A stretch of DNA of 64,000 nt from Streptomyces barkulensis. Its GTDB lineage: Bacteria > Actinomycetota > Actinomycetes > Streptomycetales > Streptomycetaceae. The DNA lies in the NCBI RefSeq assembly GCF_002843305.1, contig NZ_PGSG01000073.1, positions 61,887-125,886 on the forward strand. Direction: 5' to 3'. The notes below the pieces were generated by a model that saw only the letters and a list, made by a program, of their open reading frames with translations, had not been told where the DNA came from and did not search any database. The position numbers were made by a program, and so were the translations under genes. Below are positions 16,393-24,950 of this stretch, piece after piece (the stretch's first letter is position 1; every line of letters starts with the position of its first letter).

Positions 16393-16447
16393 TCCTGCGG
16401 CGGCGCACCTCCGCGCGCACCCGGACGCACTCGCGCGCACCCGGACG

Positions 16448-16483
16448 CACCGGCCCCGGCGGGGATCCCCGCCGGGGCCGGTG
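16448..16483. terminator. bidirectional hairpin terminator
   Basis: A perfect 36-bp palindrome centred at 16465/16466, between two convergent genes. No T-run follows, as is usual in Streptomyces. Confidence 0.75.
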
Positions 16484-16501
16484 CCGTCCCGCCCGCAGGC
16501 G

Positions 16502-17851
16502 TCAGACGGTGGTGCAGGCCGCGCCGTCCAGGGTGAAGGAGGCGGGCTCGCCGGTGTCGCCGGTGTGGCTCGCCTGGAAGCCGATCTGCACACTGGCCCC
16601 GGCCGCCAGGGTGGAGTTGTACGAGGCGGGCCTGGCGGTCACCGCACCGCTGCCCGGGCTGTAGCTCGCCCCCCAGCCTGCGACGACGGTCTGGCCCGCG
16701 GGCAGGTCGAAGGAGAGCGACCAGTCGCTCAGCGGCACGCTGCCGGTGTTGGTGACGGTGATGGACGCGGTCAGCCCGGTGTTCCAGGCGTTGGTGGTGT
16801 AGGCGACCCGGCAGGCCCCCGGCTCGGGCTCGGGCTCGGGGTCCGGCTCGGGGTCCGGCTCGGGATCGGTGGAGCCGGTGCCGTCCAGGCCGAAGAACGC
16901 GATGGCCCGGGCCGCCATGCCGCCGGCGGGCAGGGAGTGCCCGACCCCCTGGACGCTGATGGCCTCCACCGGGGCCCGGTCACCGGTGCCGCCGTAGCGG
17001 GTGCGGACCCAGTTCGACTGCGGCCGGTCGGTGTACGCGGGCGTGAGGCTCACCCCGTGGACGTCAGTCCACTGCTCGATCTGCTCGTTGAAGTTGGGGT
17101 AGCGCAGGGTGCCGTCCTCGGTGCCGTGCCAGATCTGCATCCGGGGCCGGGGCCCGCTGTAGCCGGGGTACGCGCCGCGCGCCAGATCGCCCCACTGCCG
17201 CGGCGTCCTGTCCACGGTGCCGTTCGCGCAGGCGCTGTTCCAGCCCGAGCCGTCGGTGGTGGCGAAGCAGGAGTGCGGCACGCCCGAGAAGGCCGCGCCC
17301 GCCTTGAACACGTCCGGGTAGTTGCCCACCAGGACGTTGGTCATCATCGCCCCCGAGGAGGCGCCGGTGACGTAGACCCGGTCCGGGTCGGCGTTCAGGC
17401 GCTGCTGCACATAGTCCACCATCGACCGGATGCCCACCGGGTCGCTGCCCCCGTCACGCCGCAGCGCCTGCGGCGAGGAGACGTCGAAGCAGTTGCCGCT
17501 GCGGGTCGCCGACGGGTAGACCACGACGAACCCGTACCGGTCGGCCAGCGAGGCGAACTCGGTGCCGGAGTGGAACGCCGGGCCGGAGCCGGTGCAGTAG
17601 TGCACCGCCACCAGCACCGGCGGACGCTCCTGGACGCCGTCGGGCACGTACAGGTGCATGCGCAGGTTGCTGGGGTTGCTGCCGAAGTTCGTCACCTCGG
17701 TCAGCGAGGCGGCGGAGGCCGGGGGCGCGGCGAGGGCCAGAAGGAGGGCCGTCAACATGGGCAGCACCCCTCCCAGCAGTGCCGTCATGCGCGATCCGGC
17801 CGGGCGGCCTCCGGATCCCCGTGCCGCCTTGCGCACGGATCTGTCGGTCAT
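16502..17851 (-). CDS. secreted CE1-type esterase (PHB depolymerase-like) with C-terminal CBM2
   Basis: 449 residues from the ATG at 17851, preceded by GGAAGGAG. An N-terminal signal peptide (LTALLLALAAPPASA) leads into an alpha/beta-hydrolase esterase domain: VAVHYCTGSG, the nucleophile motif VTGASSGAMM (GxSxG), WHGTEDGTL and GVGHSLP. A linker of DPEP repeats joins a family 2 carbohydrate-binding module (CRVAYTTNAWNTGLTASITVTNTGS to the end), which binds cellulose or xylan. This architecture is typical of acetylxylan or feruloyl esterases. It supports a plant-polymer role together with the nearby deacetylases. Confidence 0.9.
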   Translation of the reverse strand: MTDRSVRKAARGSGGRPAGSRMTALLGGVLPMLTALLLALAAPPASAASLTEVTNFGSNPSNLRMHLYVPDGVQERPPVLVAVHYCTGSGPAFHSGTEFASLADRYGFVVVYPSATRSGNCFDVSSPQALRRDGGSDPVGIRSMVDYVQQRLNADPDRVYVTGASSGAMMTNVLVGNYPDVFKAGAAFSGVPHSCFATTDGSGWNSACANGTVDRTPRQWGDLARGAYPGYSGPRPRMQIWHGTEDGTLRYPNFNEQIEQWTDVHGVSLTPAYTDRPQSNWVRTRYGGTGDRAPVEAISVQGVGHSLPAGGMAARAIAFFGLDGTGSTDPEPDPEPDPEPEPEPGACRVAYTTNAWNTGLTASITVTNTGSVPLSDWSLSFDLPAGQTVVAGWGASYSPGSGAVTARPASYNSTLAAGASVQIGFQASHTGDTGEPASFTLDGAACTTV

Positions 17852-17878
17852 CTCCGTCTCCTTCCTAGACTGCGGAAC

Positions 17879-19174
17879 GTGAAGGGACTGCTGCTGCGGC
17901 TGTCCGCGCTGGACGCGGACGCCGCCACCGCCGTACGGGTGATCGCCCACTTCGAGGCGCTGCTCGGCGGTGCGCTGGACCCGGTGACCCTGACGCGGTC
18001 CACGGCGGGGCTGGCCGGGTGCGCCGCCGGGCTGGAGCTGCCCGACGGCCGCACGGCGCGGTTCGCCCCGGACGGCGCCGCACTGGCGGGCGCGCCCGGG
18101 TGTGTCTCGGGCCGGGTGGATCTGGAGCCGGCCGGCCGCGTGTGGCTGGAGCGCCCCGGCGTGCCGGGGCCGTTCGACGAGCTGGTGCTGGAGTGGATGG
18201 CCATCGCCGCCCGGGTGCTGGCCGGCCGGCCCCGCCCGGCCCGCACCCCCCGGGCCGCGGACCCGGCGCTGGTCGAGCTGGTGCTGTCCGGCCGGGAGGC
18301 CGTCGAGGACCGCGCCCGCGCCCTGCGGCTGCTGGGCCTGGAGCCGGGGACACCGCTGCGGGTGATCGCGGTGGCGGCGGACACGGGGGCGGGCACGGGC
18401 ACGGGTACGGGGACGGACGCCGGGGTGGAGGCCGTCGCGCTGCTGGGACGCGGCGCGCTGCGGGGCACCGTACGGGTGGCGCGGGTCGGCTCGCTGGGAG
18501 CGGTGCTGGTGCAGCGCCGGGGCGGTGCGCCCGGCGGGGAGGACGCCCCCGGCGGGGAGGACGCCTCCGGCCCGGACGGCACCTGTACCGGCACCTGTAC
18601 CGGCACCTGTACCGGCACCGCCTCACCGGCCGCCGAGCTGCGGGCGGCGATGCGCGAACGCGCCCGCGACCGGAGCACGGCCCGCGGGCCGGCCCCGGGC
18701 ACGCGCGTCGGGATCGGATCCGGCGCCGACCCGCTGGACGCCCACACCTCCTGGGCACAGGCCCGCTCGGCCCTGCGGTTCGCGGTGGCGGGCGCCCCGC
18801 AGGAGGCGGTGGCCGACCACGACGAACTCGGCCCCCTCGCACTGCTGGCCGACATCCCGGTGGAGCGGCTGCGCGCCCAGGCGGACGTACGGCGGCTGGG
18901 GCGGCTGGGGGATCCGGCGCACGGCGAGCGCGGCGGCCCCGCCGCCGGGCAGGCCCGGCCGGGCGGTGAGCTGCTGGCGGCCCTGGCCGCGTTCTGCCGC
19001 ACCGGCTCGCTGCGGCAGGCCGCCGCCGAACTGCACCTGCACCACAGCTCGGTGGCCGCCCGCCTGGCGCATGTGGAGAAGGAGATGGGCTGGCGGCTGC
19101 GCGATCCGCAGGACCGCTTCCGTGCCCAGCTCGCGCTGTACGCCCTGCGGCTGGCCGGTAACGGGGACGGCTGA
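17879..19174 (+). CDS. PucR/CdaR-type transcriptional regulator with C-terminal helix-turn-helix
   Basis: 431 residues if the GTG at 17879 is the start. That leaves only 27 bp to the divergent esterase gene and no clear Shine-Dalgarno, so a later start is possible. The C-terminus (FCRTGSLRQAAAELHLHHSSVAARLAHVEKEMGWRLRDPQDRFRAQLALYALRL) is the PucR helix-turn-helix. The middle resembles a GGDEF-like regulatory domain of this family. Two low-complexity insertions (GTGTGTGT and TCTGTCTGTCTG) are encoded by DNA tandem repeats. It may control the divergent esterase gene, but that is inferred from position only. Confidence 0.78.
   Translation: MKGLLLRLSALDADAATAVRVIAHFEALLGGALDPVTLTRSTAGLAGCAAGLELPDGRTARFAPDGAALAGAPGCVSGRVDLEPAGRVWLERPGVPGPFDELVLEWMAIAARVLAGRPRPARTPRAADPALVELVLSGREAVEDRARALRLLGLEPGTPLRVIAVAADTGAGTGTGTGTDAGVEAVALLGRGALRGTVRVARVGSLGAVLVQRRGGAPGGEDAPGGEDASGPDGTCTGTCTGTCTGTASPAAELRAAMRERARDRSTARGPAPGTRVGIGSGADPLDAHTSWAQARSALRFAVAGAPQEAVADHDELGPLALLADIPVERLRAQADVRRLGRLGDPAHGERGGPAAGQARPGGELLAALAAFCRTGSLRQAAAELHLHHSSVAARLAHVEKEMGWRLRDPQDRFRAQLALYALRLAGNGDG
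18578..18619. repeat. in-frame 12-bp tandem repeats inside the PucR-type gene
   Basis: Unit GGCACCTGTACC, three full copies (18578-18613) and a half copy, encoding Gly-Thr-Cys-Thr repeats. The length is a multiple of three, so copy-number change would keep the frame. Confidence 0.8.
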
Positions 19175-19178
19175 GCGC

Positions 19179-20231
19179 TCACCCCCTCACCGGCCCCACC
19201 GGTCCGGGGCCGCCCAGCGCCCCGCGCAGCACCTCGACGGCCTCGGCCGTCGCCCGGCGGATGACGGCGGCGTGCTCCACCGCCCACGCGCCGTGGAAGG
19301 TGCCGGGGATCAGGTGCAGTTCGGCGGGCACCCCGGCGGCCAGCAGGGCGCGGGCGTAGTCGACGCCCTCGTCCCGCAGCGGGTCGAACTCCATCACCGA
19401 CACGTACGCCGGCGGCAGGCCCGCCAGCTCGATCACCCCGGCGCGGGCGGGGGCGGCGTACGGGGAGACGCCGGCGGTGCCCCGCGTCCCGTGCCCCAGG
19501 TACGCGTCCCAGCTGATCGCGGCGTTGCGCCGGTTCCACACGGGCGTGTCGGTGAACCGCCGCGCGCTGGGGGTGGAGAGCCGGTCGTCGAGCGCGGGGG
19601 AGCACAGGTGCTGGAAGCGGACGGCCGGACCGCCCCGGTCGCGGGCGAGCAGGGCCAGCCCGGCGGCGAGCCCCGCCCCGGCGCTGTCGCCCCACAGGGC
19701 GATCCGCTCGGGCGCCACCCCCAGCTCCCCGGCCCGCTCCACCAGCCCGCACAGCCCGGTGTAGCAGTCCTCCAGGGGCGCGGGGAAGGGGTGCTCGGGC
19801 GCCAGTCGGTAGTCGACCGAGGCCACCAGGGCTCCGAGCCGCCGGCACAGCAGCAGGTTCCAGTCGTGGTCGACCTCCGGCGAGCCCAGCATGAAGCCGC
19901 CGCCGTGGATGGCGTACACCGCGGGCAGCGGGCCGCGGGCGCCGTGCGGCCGGTACAGCCTCAGCCGCACCCCGGGCGCGCCGGCCGGCCCGGGCACGTG
20001 TGTCTCCCCGACGTCCACTCCGGAGGTGTCGGCCGCCGCCACCGCCGCGGCCACCTGCGCGGCCTGCGAGGCCCGTGCCGCGTCGAGGTCGAGCAGCTCC
20101 ACCTCGGGGATCAGCGGGAGCGCCGCGGCCAGTTCGGGGTCGAACCGGTGGCGCGGGCCCATCTGCGTCCTCCGATCGTCGGCCCGGGGCGCGGCGGGGC
20201 GCGCGCCGGTGTCGTGATGAGACGGTGTCAC
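19179..20231 (-). CDS. HSL-family alpha/beta hydrolase (esterase/lipase)
   Basis: 350 residues from the GTG at 20231, which has GGAGGAA about 7 bp upstream. The oxyanion-hole motif HGGGF, the nucleophile elbow GDSAGAG, EFDPLRDE with the catalytic Asp, and TFHGAW with the catalytic His define the hormone-sensitive-lipase family. No signal peptide is seen, so it is probably cytoplasmic. Its stop is 4 bp from the stop of the convergent regulator gene, leaving no room for a terminator. Confidence 0.92.
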   Translation of the reverse strand: MTPSHHDTGARPAAPRADDRRTQMGPRHRFDPELAAALPLIPEVELLDLDAARASQAAQVAAAVAAADTSGVDVGETHVPGPAGAPGVRLRLYRPHGARGPLPAVYAIHGGGFMLGSPEVDHDWNLLLCRRLGALVASVDYRLAPEHPFPAPLEDCYTGLCGLVERAGELGVAPERIALWGDSAGAGLAAGLALLARDRGGPAVRFQHLCSPALDDRLSTPSARRFTDTPVWNRRNAAISWDAYLGHGTRGTAGVSPYAAPARAGVIELAGLPPAYVSVMEFDPLRDEGVDYARALLAAGVPAELHLIPGTFHGAWAVEHAAVIRRATAEAVEVLRGALGGPGPVGPVRG

Positions 20232-20416
20232 GGGCTTCCTCCCAGGTCATCAGACAGGTGTCGGGAGTACGGCCTCCCGGGCCCGACACCCGTGCGTTTT
20301 TCCCCGCTTTCCTCCCGCGTTCTTTCGGCCACCAGGTGGCGGATCGGCCCGGCGAGGATGCCGGAACCCGTCCTGACCAGCGATAACGCCTTCCCGTTAC
20401 GGGAGTTGGGCAGTCC

Positions 20417-20445
20417 TTGACGCCGGCGCGGGGTCTCCCTATGGT
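20417..20445 (+). promoter_or_regulatory. promoter of the second NodB deacetylase gene
   Basis: TTGACG at 20417-20422, a 17-bp spacer, and TATGGT at 20440-20445, the same hexamers and spacing as at 15480-15508. CTCC follows the -10 box in both. Confidence 0.7.
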
Positions 20446-20457
20446 CTCCCCGCTCGA

Positions 20458-20472
20458 CCGGAAATCTTCCGG
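20458..20472. promoter_or_regulatory. palindrome CCGGAA-N3-TTCCGG, second copy
   Basis: CCGGAAATCTTCCGG, starting 18 bp after the first base of the -10 box exactly as in the first copy. Only the three centre bases differ. Confidence 0.6.
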
Positions 20473-20564
20473 AAGTCTCGAATCGCGCAGTCGCGCCGCA
20501 CGGGCCCGCCGCCCGGCCGCCGACGGAGTCCGGGGCCGAAGGAAGCGCCAGAAAGGGACCAGCC

Positions 20565-21323
20565 TTGACCACGACCACCACACCCTCCCCAGGACCGGCC
20601 GGCGAAGCGGCGCGCCCCCGGCGCACCCGCCGGCTGCGCCGTCTGGCGATGCCCCTGCTGCTCTCCTGCGGCATGTGCCTGGGAGTCCTGGCCGCGGCGG
20701 GCCCGGCCCAGGCCCACCGGGCGAACGACACCGTCGTCGAGACCACCCGCCACGGCGGCCGGACCCTCGCCCTCACCTTCGACGACGGCCCCAACCCCGC
20801 CGACACCCCGCGCCTGCTGAAGGTGCTGCGCAAGCACCACGTCAAGGCGGTCTTCTGCCTGTGGGGCGACCACGTCGAGGAGCACCCCGAACTGGTCCGG
20901 AAGATCGTCGCCGGCGGCCACACGCTGTGCAACCACACCATGCACCACGACGACATGGCCACCTGGTCCCCCGAGGACATCCGGGCGGACCTGGCGCGGA
21001 CCAACGCCGCGATCCGCCGCGCCGCTCCGGGCGCCCGGATCCCCTACTTCCGCGCCCCGTACGGCAGCTGGGGCCGGACGCCGCAGGTGGCGGCCTCGAT
21101 GGGGATGCAGCCGCTGGGCTGGCGGCTGGTGATCGGCGACTGGGAGCCGCACGGCGCCGACGAGTTCGCCCGCCGCATCACCGAGGGCGTCACGCCCGGG
21201 GCCGTGGTGCTGCTGCACGACGGCGGCGGCGACCGCAGCGCGACCGTCGAGGCCGTGGACCGGGCCATCCCCCGGCTCAGGGCCGAGGGCTGGCGCTTCG
21301 ACAAGCCCGCCCGCCGCGGCTGA
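20565..21323 (+). CDS. secreted NodB-domain polysaccharide deacetylase (paralogue 2)
   Basis: 252 residues from a TTG start at 20565. A signal peptide (MPLLLSCGMCLGVLAAAGPAQA) precedes the NodB domain: TFDDGPNP, HTMHHDDM, FRAPYGSWG, VIGDWEPHG and LLHDGGG, all intact. It is closely similar to the protein at 15640-16392 across its length, including SMGMQPLGWR, so the two arose by duplication. Compared with paralogue 1, the region before GDW is RLVI instead of RADI, which changes the residue at the usual Asp position of motif 4. A secreted SGNH hydrolase gene follows 68 bp downstream and may share its transcript. Confidence 0.92.
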   Translation: MTTTTTPSPGPAGEAARPRRTRRLRRLAMPLLLSCGMCLGVLAAAGPAQAHRANDTVVETTRHGGRTLALTFDDGPNPADTPRLLKVLRKHHVKAVFCLWGDHVEEHPELVRKIVAGGHTLCNHTMHHDDMATWSPEDIRADLARTNAAIRRAAPGARIPYFRAPYGSWGRTPQVAASMGMQPLGWRLVIGDWEPHGADEFARRITEGVTPGAVVLLHDGGGDRSATVEAVDRAIPRLRAEGWRFDKPARRG

Positions 21324-21391
21324 GACCGCCCATGACCGGCCCGACCGGCCCGACCGGCCCGACCAGCCTCCGAAGCCACCGGGAGACCCGC

Positions 21392-22753
21392 ATGAGACCG
21401 AACAAGGCGCGGTTCGCCTTCCTCCGCAACCGCGCGGGACGGGCGGGCGGCTACGTCGTCGCCCTGCTCACCGGAGCCCTGCTCCTGGGCACGGCGCCCG
21501 CCACGCCCGCCGCGCCGGGCGCCTCCCCGGCGTCCGGCAAGCACGCCGGCCGCGCCTGGGTGGGCACCTGGTCCACCACCCCCACGGCCGTCCCCGCCTC
21601 GGACACCACCGTGTTCGAGGACCAGACCATCCGCCAGAGTGTCCGCACCAGCGTCGGCGGCGACCGGGTGCGCGTCCGGCTGTCCAACGAGTTCGGCGAC
21701 CGGCCCCTGGTCATCGGCGAGGCCCGCATCGCCCACCGGGACGGGGACGGCGACTCCACCGCCGTCGACAAGCGCACCGACCGCGCGCTCACCTTCGGCG
21801 GACGCGCCTCGGTGACCGTCCCCGCGGGCGCGCCCGTACTCAGCGACCCGGTCTCCCTGCGGGTGCCGGCGGGCTCCGACCTGGTGGTGAGCATCCACCT
21901 GCCCGAGCGCACCCCGGGCTCGACGGTCCACGCGTTCGCCTTCCAGCACAACCACGTCGCCTCCGGAAACGTCACCGGGCACGCGGACATCACACCGACC
22001 GCCACCATCGACCGCTGGTACTTCCTGACGGGCGTGAGCGTGAGCGCCGACCGCACCGGGAAAGCGGGGAGGGCCTCGGCCGTCGTCGCCCTCGGCGACT
22101 CCATCACCGACGGCTCCGACACCGAGGCGAACGCCAACCACCGCTGGCCCGACTTCCTCGCCCGGCGCCTGGCGAAGGCCCGCGGCCCCCACCCGCGGGG
22201 CGTGCTCAACCAGGGCGTCAGCGGCAACCGCCTGCTGCACGACCCCAACCCCCCGGCGGGATCCGGCGCCGAGAGCTACGCGGCCTACTTCGGCCAGAGC
22301 GCCCTGCGCCGCTTCGACCGCGACGTGGCCGCCCAGCCCGGCGCCGAGCACGTCATCGTCCTGCTGGGCGTCAACGACCTCGGCCACCCGGCCGCAGGCA
22401 CCGCCCCGCCCTCGGAGAAGGTCACCGCCCGGGACATCATCGACGCCCACCGCCAGCTCATAGCCCGCGCCCACGAGCGGGGACTGAAGATCCACGGTGG
22501 CACCATCCTGCCGTTCAAGGGCGACACCTTCGGCTTCCACAGCGCCGAGACGGAGGCCGCCCGCCAGGCCGTCAACCACTGGATCCGCACCAGCGGCGAG
22601 TACGACGGGGTCATCGACTTCGACCGGGCCCTGCGCGACCCCGCGGACCCCGAGCGCCTGCTGCCGCGCTACGACAGCGGCGACCACCTCCACCCGAGCG
22701 ACGCCGGGGCGGAGGCGATGGCGAACGCCGTTCCCCTCCGCCTGCTGCGCTGA
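21392..22753 (+). CDS. secreted SGNH/GDSL hydrolase
   Basis: 453 residues from the ATG at 21392, with GGGAGA upstream. A signal peptide (GGYVVALLTGALLLGTAPATPAA) is followed by a beta-sandwich-like region (about 50-215) and then the SGNH core: GDSITDG (block I, catalytic Ser), NQGVSGNRLL (block II), GVNDLG (block III) and the SGDHLHPSDAG motif with the catalytic Asp and His (block V). The family removes acyl or acetyl groups from lipids or polysaccharides. Its place behind a deacetylase gene suggests a role on extracellular or cell-wall polymers. Confidence 0.9.
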   Translation: MRPNKARFAFLRNRAGRAGGYVVALLTGALLLGTAPATPAAPGASPASGKHAGRAWVGTWSTTPTAVPASDTTVFEDQTIRQSVRTSVGGDRVRVRLSNEFGDRPLVIGEARIAHRDGDGDSTAVDKRTDRALTFGGRASVTVPAGAPVLSDPVSLRVPAGSDLVVSIHLPERTPGSTVHAFAFQHNHVASGNVTGHADITPTATIDRWYFLTGVSVSADRTGKAGRASAVVALGDSITDGSDTEANANHRWPDFLARRLAKARGPHPRGVLNQGVSGNRLLHDPNPPAGSGAESYAAYFGQSALRRFDRDVAAQPGAEHVIVLLGVNDLGHPAAGTAPPSEKVTARDIIDAHRQLIARAHERGLKIHGGTILPFKGDTFGFHSAETEAARQAVNHWIRTSGEYDGVIDFDRALRDPADPERLLPRYDSGDHLHPSDAGAEAMANAVPLRLLR

Positions 22754-22810
22754 CCGCGTCCCGCAGCGTTCTGCGGAGTTCCGCACCGTTCCGCACCGTT
22801 CCGCGCCGCG

Positions 22811-22844
22811 CGGCGCCCGTGCCCGGAGGGGAGCACGGGCGCCG
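22811..22844. terminator. bidirectional hairpin terminator
   Basis: A 12-bp perfect stem (CGGCGCCCGTGC and its complement) with a 10-nt loop, between the convergent SGNH hydrolase gene and the small zinc-ribbon gene. Confidence 0.7.
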
Positions 22845-22884
22845 CGCCACGTCCGGGGTTCCGGGGATCCGCGCCCCGGCGCGC

Positions 22885-23124
22885 TCACAGCCCGGGCAGC
22901 GCCTCCTGCTCGACCTCCCGGCGGCCGGGCGCCGGGGCGGTGCGCACCGCCAGCTTCTCCCGGCACTCCACCCCCAGGCCCCACAGCCGCGCCTGCCGGT
23001 CGCGCAGCGGCCGTCCGCACATCCGGCACGTCACACGCGGCCTACCGCCCTCCTCGGGCGGCTCCGGGCTGCCGGGCAGCGGTTCGGGCCCGGAGCCGGG
23101 TCCGGGTTCGGGGTCAGCGCTCAC
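22885..23124 (-). CDS. small DUF6011-like zinc-ribbon protein
   Basis: 79 residues from a GTG at 23124. After a Pro/Glu/Gly-rich leader the core reads VTCRMCGRPLRDRQARLWGLGVECREKL, with a CxxC pair and a third cysteine about 20 residues later, as in DUF6011 proteins, which occur in phage and actinobacterial genomes and probably bind zinc. Function unknown. It lies downstream of glnA on the same strand but beyond the glnA terminator. Confidence 0.6.
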   Translation of the reverse strand: MSADPEPGPGSGPEPLPGSPEPPEEGGRPRVTCRMCGRPLRDRQARLWGLGVECREKLAVRTAPAPGRREVEQEALPGL

Positions 23125-23180
23125 GTCACCGGTCTACCAGGCCCCGCGCCGACGCGCGAGAGCGGCTCCCCGGGAACGCG

Positions 23181-23229
23181 GACGGGCCGCGGGCCGCACA
23201 CCGTGTGGTCGTGCGGCCCGCGGCCCGTC
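23181..23229. terminator. glnA terminator hairpin
   Basis: A perfect 19-bp stem (23181-23199 with 23211-23229) and an 11-nt loop, located 40 bp after the glnA stop. Confidence 0.8.
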
Positions 23230-23268
23230 GGCCGTCCCGAGCGGCGGGAGCGGCGCTCCCGGTGCCGG

Positions 23269-24678
23269 TCAGAGGTCGAAGTACATCTCGAACTCGTGCG
23301 GGTGCGGGCGGAGCTGGATCGGGGCGATCTCGTTGGTGCGCTTGTAGTCGATCCAGGTCTCGATCAGGTCGGCGGTGAAGACGCCGCCGGCCTGCAGGTA
23401 CTCGTTGTCCGCCTCCAGGGCCTCCAGGACGGCCGGCAGGGAGGTCGGCACCTGCGGGACGTTCGCGTGCTCCTCCGGAGCCAGCTCGTAGAGGTCCTTG
23501 TCGATCGGCTCGGCCGGCTCGATCTTGTTCTTGACACCGTCCAGACCGGCCAGCAGCAGGGCCGAGAAGGCCAGGTACGGGTTGGAGGACGGGTCCGGGG
23601 CGCGGAACTCCACGCGCTTGGCCTTGGGGTTGGAGCCGGTGATCGGGATGCGCATCGCCGCGGAGCGGTTGCGCTGCGAGTACACCAGGTTCACCGGGGC
23701 CTCGAAGCCGGGCACCAGGCGGTGGTAGGAGTTCACCGTCGGGTTGGTGAAGGCCAGCAGCGACGGGGCGTGCCTGAGGATGCCGCCGATGTAGTAACGG
23801 GCGGTGTCCGACAGACCCGCGTAGCCCTGCTCGTCGTAGAACAGCGGCTCGCCGCCGGACCACAGCGACTGGTGGACGTGCATGCCCGAGCCGTTGTCGC
23901 CGAAGATGGGCTTGGGCATGAAGGTGGCGGTCTTGCCGTTGCGCCAGGCGACGTTCTTGATGATGTACTTGAACAGCATCAGGTCGTCGGCGGCCGCCAG
24001 CAGCGTGTTGAACCTGTAGTTGATCTCCGCCTGGCCGGCGGTGCCGACCTCGTGGTGCTGGCGCTCGACCTTCAGGCCCACCCGCTCCAGTTCCAGCGAC
24101 ATCTCGGCGCGCAGGTCGGCGAAGTGGTCCACCGGCGGGGTCGGGAAGTAGCCGCCCTTGTAGCGGACCTTGTAGCCCCGGTTGTCCTCCAGCGCACCGG
24201 TGTTCCAGGCACCGGCCTCGGAGTCGATGTGGTAGAAGGACTCGTTCGCGCTGGTCTGGAAGCGGACGCTGTCGAAGACGTAGAACTCGGCCTCGGGCCC
24301 GAAGAAGGCGGTGTCCGCGATGCCGGAGGAGGCGAGGTACGCCTCGGCCTTCTTCGCCACGTTGCGCGGGTCGCGGCTGTACTGCTCGCCGGTGATCGGG
24401 TCGTGGATGAAGAAGTTGATGTTGAGCGTCTTGTCGCGGCGGAACGGGTCCAGACGGGCGGTGGACAGGTCCGGCAGCAGCGCCATGTCGGACTCGTGGA
24501 TCGCCTGGAAGCCGCGGATCGAGGACCCGTCGAAGGCCTGCATCTCGGACGGGTCGAACGTCGAGGCCGGGATCGTGAAGTGCTGCATGATGCCCGGCAG
24601 GTCGCAGAAGCGGATGTCGACGAACTTCACGTCGTTGTCCGCGATGTACTTCTTTGCCTCGTCGGCGTTCTGGAACAT
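23269..24678 (-). CDS. glnA: glutamine synthetase, type I
   Basis: 469 residues, the usual GSI length, from the ATG at 24678 preceded by AGGAGG. It makes glutamine from glutamate, ammonia and ATP as a cytoplasmic dodecamer. Signature segments are [29 protein letters not shown] (metal-binding Glu), [29 protein letters not shown] and [22 protein letters not shown] [10 protein letters not shown]. The adenylylation loop [13 protein letters not shown] contains the tyrosine that GlnE modifies in actinobacteria. A GlnR-type box lies 100-135 bp upstream, so nitrogen control is likely. Confidence 0.97.
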   Translation of the reverse strand: MFQNADEAKKYIADNDVKFVDIRFCDLPGIMQHFTIPASTFDPSEMQAFDGSSIRGFQAIHESDMALLPDLSTARLDPFRRDKTLNINFFIHDPITGEQYSRDPRNVAKKAEAYLASSGIADTAFFGPEAEFYVFDSVRFQTSANESFYHIDSEAGAWNTGALEDNRGYKVRYKGGYFPTPPVDHFADLRAEMSLELERVGLKVERQHHEVGTAGQAEINYRFNTLLAAADDLMLFKYIIKNVAWRNGKTATFMPKPIFGDNGSGMHVHQSLWSGGEPLFYDEQGYAGLSDTARYYIGGILRHAPSLLAFTNPTVNSYHRLVPGFEAPVNLVYSQRNRSAAMRIPITGSNPKAKRVEFRAPDPSSNPYLAFSALLLAGLDGVKNKIEPAEPIDKDLYELAPEEHANVPQVPTSLPAVLEALEADNEYLQAGGVFTADLIETWIDYKRTNEIAPIQLRPHPHEFEMYFDL

Positions 24679-24774
24679 CCAAGTCCTCCTAGTCCCGCCG
24701 CGAGGGGACGGGGTGGCAGCTCGAGTGGCAGTCCAGTGCGATGTCCTGCTGTCGCCCGACCTTAGATTTGCGGG

Positions 24775-24812
24775 ATTTCTCAAGCATGACCCATTTGTTT
24801 CGTTGATGTTAA
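24775..24812. promoter_or_regulatory. GlnR-type box upstream of glnA
   Basis: Read toward glnA (minus strand), four half-sites TTAAC, GAAAC, GTCAT and GAAAT are each separated by exactly 6 bp. This is the two-site gTnAC-n6-GaAAC arrangement known for Streptomyces GlnR, each half matching at least 4 of 5 positions. It sits 97-134 bp upstream of the glnA start. Confidence 0.75.
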
Positions 24813-24950
24813 CCGGACGAGTGTGCGGACGGTCGCTCCCGGTGCCGTTCCGGTGCCGCTCCGCCGCCGTCTCAGGCGCCGCCCGCGCGGCCGTGTACGG
24901 CCCCGCGGCCCGGCCGGGTACCCGGGAAGGCCGCGCGTTACCGTTGACGG

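Larger units (their letters stand above)
20232..20564. other. divergent intergenic region between the HSL hydrolase and the second NodB gene
   Basis: 333 bp with no gene. It carries the promoter (20417-20445) and the CCGGAA palindrome (20458-20472) of the second deacetylase gene; I see no other structure. Confidence 0.65.

Noticed and set aside
16481..17878. Long open frame that would extend the PucR-type protein to about 900 residues
   Set aside because: It runs antisense through the CE1-type esterase gene, which has clear motifs and a signal peptide; high-GC shadow frames are expected to stay open.
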